Shown piece by piece: positions 48,540 through 59,970 of a stretch of DNA of 64,000 nt (its first letter is position 1; each line of letters opens with the position of its first letter). A model generated the notes under the pieces. It saw only the letters and a program-made list of their open reading frames with translations. It was not told the DNA's origin and searched no databases. The position numbers and the translations under genes were made by a program. This stretch comes from Panax quinquefolius (taxonomy: Eukaryota > Streptophyta > Magnoliopsida > Apiales > Araliaceae): assembly GCA_020205615.1 (NCBI GenBank), contig CM035170.1:39218721-39282720 (forward strand), read 5' to 3'.

Positions 48540-48710
48540 TTGCTAAACTATAAGTTTCTATGGCTAATATGGCAACCTTTGCTACATTTCCACACATGAT
48601 TACTTATATTTGTTTAGCTTTCTACTTCGCTTGGTCCCCTTCATAAATCTATATTTATGATAACCAAAGTCGGTATCCAATACCCAAGTAGAACCTCGAC
48701 TTAAAGAAAA
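48540..48710 (-). pseudogene. Protease of copia D
   Basis: WVLDTDFGYH (about 48690-48660) corresponds to the WVLDTG.GSH active site of copia proteases, with Gly of DTG changed to Asp. RSRKLNK follows, and then LALPTG and LLVKNIIS-like and IIKN.CCSIY pieces in shifted frames down to about 48410, as in the linker before the integrase zinc finger. Confidence 0.78.
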
Positions 48711-48759
48711 TTTATTTCAATCATGAACAAAAAATCAGATTTGTAACCAAACTTCACTA

Positions 48760-49640
48760 AGCTTCTTTGTTAGCCTCTCAAAGATGCTTCTCGCAGCTTT
48801 CTTTCCAAAGGTCCAGCTTATTGCAATGGAAGCAAACTCCTTTGCTATCCGTGATCGCTTTTGTTCTTATTATCCTTTGTTTATGCCTTTCTATTTACCT
48901 TCTTTGAATCGCTCTTCTTTTCGTAAGATCCTTTGGCCCCTACCAAGAAGACTTGATCTTTCTTGGTTGAAAAGTGACTCTCAACATTTTTCAATATGTT
49001 AAGCAAATCAATGAGGTCGATATCTAGCTTGTTCATATGAAAAATTCACAACAATTGTGAAAGGAGTCCGGAGTGAGTGCAAGATCAAATCTTGCTCAAC
49101 TCTCCATCCATGACAAAACCGTTGTCCTAATTGATCAATCAAATTGATAATGTTAAGGACTTTTATCTGCATCATAAAGTGTCATCTGTTATTCTAGATC
49201 TAAGAGCTCCTTAGATATCCGATATCTATCACCCCTACTTTCCTCACCATCAACTACTTGATGTGCGTGAATATAGTAAAAGCATCCATAGTTTCATGCC
49301 GACGTCAAGCTCATTACTCATAGATGCGAGCATGATGCATCGAGCCAATCAGCAGCATCATCTTGCCACTTTCTAAAAGTAGCAATGTCTTCCTCGTAGG
49401 CATTGTCTCAAACCATCATAGGATAGGCGATTATGACATAAGATAACTTTTCAAATATGAGAACTATTCTCAAATTCCTTAACCAATCCGCTTAATTCTA
49501 TCCCAGTTAAATAACATCTAATATGCTTCGCAGTTGATAGTAATTTTAGACATTGTAAAATTTTGTAAAATGAATTTGTAATTAACAACATTTTAACATA
49601 CATTCTTTTATTAATTACCAAAATAAATTAGGTCTTGTTT
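48760..49640 (-). pseudogene. gag: gag of copia D
   Basis: At about 49020-48930 the minus strand encodes LLNMLKNVESHFSTKKDQVF and LVGAKGSYEKKSDSKK, a gag C-terminal linker. At about 48840-48785 lies CFHCNKLDLWKESCEKHL, a CCHC-type knuckle in which the histidine position is Leu; copia gag usually reads CFHC...GHWK.NC. Upstream (49640-49030) the capsid part is present only as short frames. Opposite-strand frame 48784-49002 is a shadow. Confidence 0.78.
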
Positions 49641-49756
49641 TAAATTGGTATCTCCCACTATTTTCTTCAAACTATATTACCTCACTTATATAGTTCGCAA
49701 AAATCTAATTAAAGATTTGCTAGTGAGAATAAGGATCCCATTTCAAATGTATATAG

Positions 49757-50053
49757 CCTTTGTGGTGACACAACAAACTATATATAAATAAATAGGTAGA
49801 CAACTTTTGTCAATTACATCAACTATGCAACTCCTTTTCTTTTGCCTCTTAGATTATTTCGATCAAGTGGTGGCACATCCGAATCAAAATTATCCAAGTT
49901 AAGTCCAACCTAGCACTCCATATATTCAAAAAGAAAATATCATCCTTGTGGTGACACAACAAAACAATATTGTTCAATTTTCTTTATAAGAATCAAATGT
50001 GATAAATTAACATCTTAAATACTTAATACTTGCCTTGTGGTGACACAACAAAC
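49757..50053 (-). repeat. Three copies of a 21-base motif in copia D
   Basis: 'ccttgtggtgacacaacaaa' or a one-base variant occurs at 49757, 49944 and 50033; on the minus strand tttgttgtgtcaccacaagg. The sequence between copies is unrelated AT-rich DNA. It lies upstream of gag in the element's direction. Confidence 0.85.
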
Positions 50054-50099
50054 TCATATTAAATATTTAATACTCTATTAATTTTATCATGCTAAGAAG

Positions 50100-51635
50100 C
50101 TTACGCTCGATATTCCAAATATCTTTGAACGCTTAGGACTTAATATAAAAAAATTGAGGGGTTTGTTATTAATTTGTCTCATCTTGTTTAAGCTGCATTT
50201 ATATATATATATATAATATATACGCCATATATTAATGAACATGCGAAGCATGTTTGCATAATATATATATATATATAGTATAAGCATGCATATATAGAAT
50301 ACTATATTCTACCCTTGATTGATTATGGACTTTTATTCTAGTTTGGTTCACTAGAGCCACCAAGTGAACCAAAAGGTCAAACCCTAGGGGTGCAAGAAAT
50401 AATATTTAAATATAACTATTACATTTAAACCCGGCTCCATTACAAACGGTCTTCAAGCGCCTTGTTCTCTTGATCTCCAATTCTTCAAAATTAATTCTAA
50501 CTATTCCTATTACAAAACTATTTAAAATAAATAGAAACCTCGATCGATCGCATAAATAAGGGAAGTACATATAGAGGGAGATAGAATTTACATTAAGAAA
50601 AATTAGAGAAGACGAGGTACGCAGACCCCATTTAATAAAACCCATATTCAATGCATCCAACTAAAATAAAATCCAATCACATCGTCAATAGTCCATAATC
50701 AATCCCATTTATTATCATACACATCATCATATGCATCAATAAATAACATTCATCTTATGAATAATAAACATTTAATATATATATTGATATCATTTAATGG
50801 GCAAATTTAGTTAGTATAAAATCTAATTTTGAATCAAAATAAACTCCTTTATTTTAATCCAAATTTAAATCAAAATAAAACTATTTTATTTTAATTTATC
50901 CAATTTTGAATAAAATAAACTATTTTATTTTAATCAAAATCTTTAATCAAAATAAACTCCTTTATTTTAATTAATTATGAATCCAATTCCATATAAAAAA
51001 AAATTTTATTAAAAAGAAACACTTGATTCTCTTTCCTATTCACAAATAAACTCCTTTATTTTGAATAATATGAAATCTTATTTCATATCTAAATAAACTC
51101 CTTTATTTAAGGAAACATGGATTCACTTTCCTATTCACAAAAATAAACTCTTTATTTTGAATAATATGAAATCTTAATTTCATATCTAAATAAACTATTT
51201 ATGGAATCCAATTCCTTCATTATTTTAGTTATCATGAATCCAATTCCAATTTTAAATTAAATTATCATTTCCAAACTCTAATTTTAGATTAAATTTAATT
51301 TAAAATTAAAATAAATTTTTTTATTTTAAATTAAAACTTTTATTTTAAATTAAATTTTTTATTTTAATTATAAAATTATAAAATTATTATATATATATAT
51401 ATATATATTACGTTAATATATATATATATATATATATGGCTTAATATATTTTTTTTATTTTCAAAAAAAAATCCCGATTCTTCACGTTGGTTAACATATC
51501 ATTTATATTCAATATATTAATAAGATTGTTACTATAATAAGATACATATATATTCAATATATTTACTAAGTCATGAAACCACGTAAAGGCGGTAAACACA
51601 AGATTTCCTTGAAAAAAAAATATAGTCACGTGATC

Positions 51636-51675
<40 letters not shown>

Positions 51676-51680
51676 ATCAC

Positions 51681-51739
<59 letters not shown>

Positions 51740-51970
51740 ATATAATTTATGTATATTAACAATCATATATATATATATATATAATCAATATATATGTTAA
51801 TTATACAATATTAACAACTCATACTCAATTCACGTGGGCCAAAAAACTTTTCTTTTCGTTTTTTTTTTTTTTTTAAAAAAATTTTATACAACAAAATTAT
51901 GCCCAATTAAATTATTCTAAACACATATCAATATACATATCAAATTAAAATAATTAATAATTTGCATAAA
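50100..51970. repeat. AT-rich leader with TA microsatellites
   Basis: Part of the copia D internal region between primer site and gag. It has uninterrupted TA runs at 51382-51408, 51416-51437, 51639-51671, 51684-51735 and 51764-51782 and short repeats of 'aaataaactcctttatttt' at 50845-51190. I find no gene. Open frames of Tyr-Ile repeats here come from the TA runs. Confidence 0.85.
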
Positions 51971-51974
51971 GGTT

Positions 51975-51988
51975 TGGCTCTCGATGCC
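51975..51988 (-). other. Copia D primer binding site
   Basis: On the minus strand 'tggcatcgagagcc', a near match to TGGTATCAGAGCC (initiator tRNA-Met), two bases after the 5' LTR end. Confidence 0.8.
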
Positions 51989-51990
51989 AC

Positions 51991-53836
51991 CGTTAGGTTT
52001 GTAATATTCATGAACGCAATCAAATTGCAAAAAAATAAGCTTTAAACGTGTAAAAATCGAGTTTAAAATTTTACAAACCATATACCCGATCACCCTTTAT
52101 GCACAATTATTAATTAAACGAAAAGATAAAGAATAAAATCATACCCTTGAAGATCGAGCTTCCTCGTGTACAAGTTCACCTCCAAATCCTTTCGCTCTCA
52201 ACTCAAATCCACCGGTTTTGGTTCCTTCCTTTTCGATCAACGTTAGCCACCCAAGTGTTTGGCCTCTAGAGGTGATCCACCAAGGAAGAAGAAAGATTCA
52301 AGAAGATGGGTGGTTGGCAAAACCCTAGTTTTTCTATCTCTATAGAAAAGAGCGCACTCTCCAACTATTGAATAACGTAGTACATAATACCTATATAAGA
52401 CTCTCTTATAAAGATATCAAGTAACCCTATTAAAATAAGGTATTTATTTAATTAAACTCTTTTAATTAAATGGGCTCCCTAATCTTATTAGGGATAATTA
52501 ATTAAACTCCTTTAATTAATTTTCCTCCTAATCCTATTAGGAATAAATGAGAGTACTTATATTAAATTAATTCCTAAACTCTTTTAGAAATTAAAAATAA
52601 TAATAATTGTAATAATATTAATAAGACTCCTCTTATTAATTTATATTTAATATTTCTAAAATATTAAATAATAATATTAAGTTATTTAATTTATTCTATC
52701 ACCATAGATTAAATTAAATATACTTAACATATTATTACGATTATGCCATTAACTTCTTAAATAATTATTCTTCCTTTTATGGTGTGACCCTTTAGGTTCT
52801 CCATATTAAACCTATTGTGAATAAATCAATTAGAATAATTCTAATCTTATTTAAATAAATAAATTAAATAATTAATTTATTTAAATAAATAATATTTATT
52901 CTACAATAGGATAAGCCTCCTAAATGATCAACGACTTTCCGTATAATATAGATTTCAACATTAATCATAAAAGAACCTTTGAGTAAATAGTTACCGTATA
53001 ATTCAATCCTTCCACCATACAATGTCCCAATTAAATATAAGACATGGAATTATCACAAGTCTTATTTTATTTAATTATATGTATTTCGACTCTTAAATGC
53101 ACAACTCAAATAATGCAAATTAGAAACTCCTTTCTAATTTCATTCTACCTTGCCAAGGACTACTCGGGTTGTCATTTATCGAATCACATAGACATTTCTC
53201 TTTTTATTAGAAGTGGTAGATTCTTTATCGATCATACATTATCTCCATGTATAACTTATTATACCCAAGCATACCTTTTGATATACCCTAAGGGTCTTAA
53301 GGAATAAGTCAAAGTATAACTCATCATACACAAGATACTATGATGATCTCAAGTCCAAGGATCACTTGTACTACTATCACTACAGAATTCCTATCGACAA
53401 GCAAGTAAAACTCCATTAGGTATTCCTTAGCGAGCCACGCTCAAAGAACTTATTCTCTAATAAGCACCTACATACTTGCTTTAGTGTCTCCACACAAAAT
53501 GATCATGAGATCAATCATCCTCATCCAATGAGCAAGCAACGATATATACTAATCTATCCGGATTCACTAATCCCCAATTTAGTAATCCAATGATTGGGAA
53601 CTATTTTAGTTTTAAGCTTTCTAAGAATTTAGATCTCATTAGAATGATCATCATCATTATTCTAAAAGCATTGCTTAAAACTATGGGTTTATCACATATT
53701 ATAAAACAAAGATCATGTAGATAATTAAAAGCCTTTAATAAATTAATACTTTTTATTAATAAATGAATAAGATTGTTACAAAGTATATGCTTTATCATCA
53801 AACATGATTGGCTTGTGTGCATACTACTTTCTTTCA
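51991..53836 (-). repeat. Copia D 5' LTR
   Basis: About 1846 bases, from gttaggtttgtaatattca to gtgcatactactttctttca. Closely the same as the 3' LTR; a 4-base 'tttc' doubling is visible at the end. It carries the set of small palindromes of this family at about 52440-52640. Open frames inside are not genes. Confidence 0.92.
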
Positions 53837-56089
53837 ATATACCACATAGTATGCACACAAACCTAATCTTAACTCCTTCTCCATACGAATTTCATTCAAC
53901 TCGTAATTCATAATCCTTTCACGAATCATACCAATTCATAGTACAACCGACACAACAATCTTCTTTGTAAACTTTTCAATCATTAGATTGATTCTTTTCC
54001 TTATTATCACCTTATCGATAATCTAAAGTGATCTCATCGTATAAATTACGATTCCTTTCTATTCTCTTGATCGTTTTGTTTTAAGATCTCCGTCCTTGTA
54101 CTTTTAGTCTTTTACACTCTATCTATTTATCACTACTTTCACCTTTATTATCGAGTTAGGGAACTCAGATCTTATAAATCGCCGAGATTAAATCTTTGAA
54201 TCTTACCGAATCACCATGGATCCAAGTACAATCATTCTATAAGCTTATTGTGGAAGATATAAACATAAATTGTTTATACAATAAACTTTACACATCATCC
54301 CCAAGATCGAAATTGTAACCTTAACTTATACACAATTCATAACTTTAACCTTAACTTATATACAATTCATATTATTATCATACTATTATATATACTATTT
54401 TAATTACAATTAATATATATAATAATCCCAAGTTGAAATTGGTTTTATCCTTTCTTGAATCCGACTTATTCGCCTTTATTTGCAATGTTTATCATGATAT
54501 ATAACAAGGGTGAGCAATAAGTTTGCCCAAAGAAGTATAAGTTCAAGTTTATTTGAGGATATATCATGATTGAAAGAATTTGAATAATATCGGCTAACAT
54601 TTAACAATATAATTGTGAACTAGCATGAACAAACTTTCATAAATCGAACAAACATTAAACATAAACAAATATATCCGAACCAGAATGGTAATGAAGGTGA
54701 TCAACCTTTCATACCGATGAGTACATGCAATATGCACAGAGTGTGATTAAATAATTCATGGACATGGCAATCAATCAATGATTAACCACAAGTATATTTG
54801 AATGAAACAACTCTAGGTCGAGTTAGAGAAAACTTTCTGTTCTGTTGATTATCGCTTACGCAATTTATTAAGCTTTATCCGAAAACTTAATATAAATAAT
54901 ATTGATCTATAAATTAGAATAATATCATCACAATATTTAAAATAACCTAAACACATTATCACATAATCCTATATAACCTAAACATATCATCATATAACAC
55001 ATAACACATATAAGACTATAAGTAAATCAAGTCAAACTATTTCAATCGAGTTGAATCCGACACAATTCTAACATCCCGAATATCTAGTTTGACAATTATC
55101 GAGTTTAAGTTCAATTAAACTCTGCTTTAAACACTTAAAAATTATCTTAGATAATTATATTATCAATCAAAATATTTTTCATAAGCTCGTAATAATTTTT
55201 AAATAATTATTATCATTTAAAATAATTTTTAATCATTAATATCGTATTTATATGAATTAAATACCACATAATTCCATTATCATTAATATTTATTTAATAC
55301 TAAATATTAATGAAAATCATAACATAATATTATAATATATTTATAATATATCAAAGTATTTTTAATACCTTAAAATCATATTTATATGATTTTTAAACAA
55401 TTAAATTCATTATCCGATAATTGCTGCCATAATATTAAATATTAATGTTTTCATGACAAAATATCAAAAGTTATATTTTATAACTTAAAATATTTTATAA
55501 CACTTAAATCATTTTTATATGATTTTTAAATCATTAATTTATTTTTCCATAATTTATTTAATATATTTATTAAATAAATTAATTACCATTAATATTAATT
55601 AATTAATGAAATTCATCACAAAATATTAAAAGTCATTAAAAATAACTTAAAATATTTTCTTATAACATAATATAATTTTTCATGATTTTCAAGTATTAAA
55701 ATCATTTTAAATAATTTATTTAATATTATAATTAAATAAATTAAATACCATTAATATTCCAAAAATATTAAATATTTATGAAATATATTCAAAATAATTA
55801 AAACCCATTTTTAGGCTTTAAAATAATTTTTAGTAATTTATTATGAATTTTTAATAATTAAAACTATTTTTATCCATTTATTAAATAAAATAATTATTTT
55901 TAGAAAATAATCATTGCTAAAGGGCCCTATATAGCGAAGAAATCTGCTATATAGGTGTTCTTAAGCTCCCTTGTAAAATGCATAGGCGCTCCAAGGTACT
56001 AGGTTTGACCACAATTAATTTCATGTTCTAATTGGTTTACGGTATTGTAATGCTATCAATATTATAGTATTTATTTAATACTACATATA
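53837..56089 (-). repeat. AT-rich DNA, probably rest of the family-E 5' LTR
   Basis: No gene is visible. At 54509-54530 'gggtgagcaataagtttgcc' (minus: ggcaaacttattgctcaccc) resembles the motif that lies 300-420 bases before the end of the A, B and C LTRs. This suggests an LTR of family E reading leftwards. A 25-base sequence is doubled at 54317-54341 and 54347-54371. From 55140 to 55900 the DNA is almost pure A/T with 'attaaataaattaat' runs. The LTR end was not found. Confidence 0.4.
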
Positions 56090-56094
56090 CTAAC

Positions 56095-57865
56095 TGATAA
56101 GTAGGTTTTATATCTACTTATCCGATATCTTTACTTGAATTAGTTGCTTATAATCATGTGTCTTAGTTACTTTTCATGCATTTTGTGTTCATTTTGTAGG
56201 TTATCGTTTGAAGCGGTGTGAGTGACTATTATCGGTAAGAAAAAGCAAGAAAAATACAAAAAAAGCAATCCGGACATCATTTGGGCTTTCATGTTCATTT
56301 CATGTTCTTGGCTTGGAACTTGGACTATATTTTAGAGCTTCTTCTTAGCTTTTCGAACATCTTGAATCATTCCAATCGAGAGTTCGGATGCAAGAGTTAT
56401 GACATTTGTACCAACGGACATCGAACATCAACGCTTTTGGATGGCCATTTGCATAGCAGTCACTTCCCGCCCAATTTCGACCTTCATCCGTTCGTTATTT
56501 CTAAAATATCAAAGAATGAAAGTTGTAGATCTCGTCGATATCTTCAATTTGATATGTGTCAGGCCTCGTAATGCTTCTTGGATCAAAAGTTATGGCCGTT
56601 TTCCCAAGGGACGTCGAGCGAGAAAATTTTTTCGTCACAAAACCGCCACGGGTGGGCGTACCAGCCTCAAGTCAGAACCCTAGCCCGCTGGGGCGGGTCC
56701 AAATCAAGCATAAACTCCTGCCGGGGTGGGGTAGCCTAGAAAATGCGCGAAAAATGCAAATTTTGGTCCAATTTGAGTCCGAAAAGGATTGTTTCGATCC
56801 GATTGACACAAGGACTTCTAAGAGAACTTCCAAGAGGATTTAAAGACATATGAAGAGACTTATATAAGGAGGAGAATCACAAGAATTAGGGGAGATTAGA
56901 GACTAGATGGAGGATTCAATTAAATTAGATTAGAGTAAATTAGATCAAAACACTAGTTCTAAATAGTTTTGGAGATTGAACCAACTTGGAGACCATTGAA
57001 GATTCAAAGTAGGAGCAAGGAGGGAGCGTCAAATCTACAGACAATAGATTCTATCTTCTCATCTTCTTCTATCTTTGTCTTTTAATGATGATTCAATTGT
57101 GGATTCTTAGTTTTAATTCAATAATCATGAACTAATTCTTTGTTTGAGATTACAATGGATCTTATTGTGTAGTTTATTTTAATATGCTTCGTTATCAATT
57201 ATTATGTTCTATTGTGAGGATTGTCTATTATGATTTGGACTTAATTGTTTAATTGATTGGCCATCAATTATCGTGATAATCTATGTGAACTCGAGGGATG
57301 AAGTATTGATTTAGATCTTATCATGATAGCATGTGTCGTGAATTTTGTCGATATGATTTTTTTTCGATTATTGTTAAGGTAGAGATACGCTTGACATCAC
57401 ATGTAATCGGATAGAGAACTTATTCTTCAACCTTCTTCAATTGTAATTCACATAGAGATATAATGGGTTAGTTGATTAAAATGTTTAACAGTTTCTATCT
57501 TAATTGTGGATTGACGTTAATATGGGTATTATGCATCGAGAGGTGGTTTTATCTGCTTTAGTGTTCTTGATTAACAATTCAGGATAGAGAATAATTGATG
57601 AGAAGTGTGTTAACTTAAATGAAGCAATAAGTGAAGTTGTGATCTTAAATCTCAGTTATCTTAATTTAACTAGTGGAATTTAATAGTAGTTTAATTTATA
57701 TAATTTGAAATTCATTCATTTAAATAAGATTGAGTTGGTTACGGGTTAGTACTTGGTGATTTTTGTTAAATAATTCTCTGTAGAACGATACTCTACTCAT
57801 CACTTTATTACTTGTTGACCACGTATACTTGCGTGTTGTTGTGCATAATTAGATTTCACCCAACA
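56095..57865 (+). mobile_element. Solo LTR (gypsy, possibly Tat/Athila-type) with target duplication
   Basis: It begins TGATAAGTAGG and ends CACCCAACA, 1771 bases, flanked by ctaac on both sides (56090-56094 and 57866-57870), a perfect 5-bp duplication. The TGATAAGTAG start, 'gtatacttgcgtg' near the end and length fit large plant gypsy LTRs; the Tat/Athila lineage is a guess. A GC-rich patch with three 'gggtggg/ggggcggg' type motifs lies at 56640-56740. A TATA-like 'cttatataaggagg' is at 56859-56872. Frames at 56281-56843 are LTR sequence, not genes. Strand is inferred from the TATA position. Confidence 0.85.
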
Positions 57866-57870
57866 CTAAC

Positions 57871-58862
57871 TCATATCATGGCCAAACAACAACATAACAG
57901 AGAGATCGAAGCCTCAAAAAATCATATCGGGAGGTCGTTCTTCATTTCTGAGTTTTCCAGAAATGAAGAACAACACGAATGTGCTACTTTGGATCCTTGT
58001 AACATGCAACCTGAGCTCAATTTATGCGATATGAATGTTCACATATATAGTAGAGATGTCGGTGTACAATTCTATAACCTTAGATCATCATAACAACAAC
58101 GATTCAAAGAGATCTAGGCCAAATTCAAAGTAGTGGTCGAATCGCTCCTTGAAGATCTGGGTTTTCCAGAAACCTTCATAAGGCCGTTTTCATCGACCCT
58201 ACTTTGACCACGAATATAACCGCTTTACATTTATGATTTTGGTAAAGTAAAGGCTTAAATATATAGACTACATGTCACCTACAAGATCCAACCAACAAAA
58301 TGACCTAACAATTAAAAAAAAGCAAGATCATAGACCTACAAATACATCATCATCGGACTTTTACGGGCAAATCTGGGTCCTGCCTAGAAACCGATTTCGT
58401 GAGCGGTCAATCGAGATTTGATTGCTTTCATATCTTTCAATCTATACATGATATGGACTTGATTCAAGTTTCAGATCAAAGCCCTTTCAACAAAGAACAT
58501 ATCTATAACATAAAACACAACTAAAACCTAACACAGAAAGATCTAGAGATTGACAAATGATCGCCGACCACTTTTTCAACTTTTTCCATTTCTAAAAACT
58601 TCAAAATCGTGCATCTAGATGTTATAGATCCTTGATCTAACAACCCAGATCACTAAATGACACCCCCTAACACAACTTTAACCAACAAACAACAACAAAT
58701 AACATAAGATCACATGATTTCTAAAATTTAGGGTTTTATACCTTTTTTAGCTTTGATATAGAATCTGATCATGATGATCTGATCTTTGAGAGTTAAGTGT
58801 TGATATGGACTTAACTTTTCATTCACTCACACTCCCATAACCCTAATTTAGAGAGAGAAAAG
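57871..58862 (-). repeat. Family-E 5' LTR, transcribed part
   Basis: This joins the U3 at 58863 without a break and is absent from the truncated copy at 43301. On the minus strand, past the TATA-like site near 58900, it reads ctctttctctctct, then ordinary AT-rich leader sequence. Before the solo LTR arrived it was continuous with 56089. The open frame 57812-58093 spans the solo LTR border and is not a gene. Confidence 0.6.
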
Positions 58863-59970
58863 AGGTTGGCTATTATGAGAAATAAAGTGAACTTTAATCT
58901 TTTATATTTCTTGATGCATGTATCTAGTTGGTGCAAGGTGGTTGAAATTGCGAGATTTGGGAGATATAAGGCACATGGAATATATTAAGTTAGTGAACAA
59001 CTCAATATTATGGCTAGATTTACACTGTATCTATTAAAGAATGCCAAAAAGGGTAATATGGACAATTTGCTCACATTTTTAATGGCCAACTTGACATTTG
59101 CAACAACCCTTAGGGTTAAAACCTAAGGTTCTAAAAAAATTTCTTGGATTTCCAAATTTTGGTTTTCAAAATAGAAAATTAATATTTCTAAATTATAATT
59201 AGGATTCTCTAATTATACTAAGATTTCCTAATCATAATTCAAGCTTGCTTATTAGGATTTAATATTTCCTAATTAAAATTGCTAATTTAACAATTAGGTT
59301 CATAATTGTACATTAGGGTTTATAATCAAAGAATTAGGGTTTCTAAATTATAATTAGGATTTCCTAATTAGATTAGGGTTTCTAATTACTTAGACTTGAA
59401 CATTAGGATTAACGTTTCCTAATTAACATAAACTTTCTTAATTAGCAATTAGGGTTCCTAATTTTGCAATTAGGGTTTTCTAACTATTTTGTTAGGTTTT
59501 ACCTAATTAAGTTTATAATCAATACACTTAAACCATTAAGTTCCCAATTTAGGGTTTCCAACTTCCGAATTAGGTTTTCAAATTCCCGGAACTGAAATTA
59601 GGGTTTCCAGAACCAATTTCTAGGGTTTCTTATCGATCGTTAGGGTTTTCTAACCGAATGTTGACGGCGTCCTTAATATAATACTAGGGTTTTTTCTTGA
59701 TATAGGTTATCTCGTCAACCTTTGACCCTTAACCACATATTATACACATATACAACCATAAACACGTAACATATACACTTATATCCTTAATCATGAATAA
59801 TTCACCCAATTTTTTTTTAATCCATAAAATTCCTTTACTAATTTTTGAAATCCTAAATTTTCTTTTACGTAAATATCAAATCTATTCACTTATTTCTGTC
59901 TAGGTTTATTATTTAACCTTAATTCAATATTTTAAGATTTTAAAAATATCCACATTCTCGGGTTGTCACA
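58863..59970 (-). repeat. Family-E 5' LTR, U3 part
   Basis: On the minus strand it starts TGTGACAACCCGAGAA at 59970. It matches 43301-44389. TATA-like 'aatataaaag' lies at about 58900-58909. It carries eight or more TAGGGTTT motifs (AAACCCTA on the coding strand of the element). The hAT-like gene resumes right after it at 59971. Confidence 0.82.

Larger units (their letters stand above)
44699..53836 (-). mobile_element. Ty1/copia retrotransposon, family D (decayed, both LTRs)
   Basis: Two LTRs of about 1.85 kb flank 5.4 kb of internal DNA read on the minus strand. The 5' LTR (53836-51991) is followed by a primer site; then gag with a CCHC-like knuckle, protease, RT C-terminus and RNase H, and a polypurine tract before the 3' LTR (46552-44699). 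RNase H immediately before the polypurine tract is the copia order (integrase before RT). I could not place the integrase in the roughly 48060-48540 gap, so part is deleted. The internal region is full of stops. No clean target duplication. Confidence 0.88.

Noticed and set aside
51441..51762. Open frames rich in Tyr-Ile repeats
   Set aside because: Produced by TA microsatellites, not by coding sequence.
56281..56843. Three overlapping open frames of about 95 residues
   Set aside because: They lie inside the solo LTR 56095-57865, in its transcribed GC-richer part, and match no protein I know.
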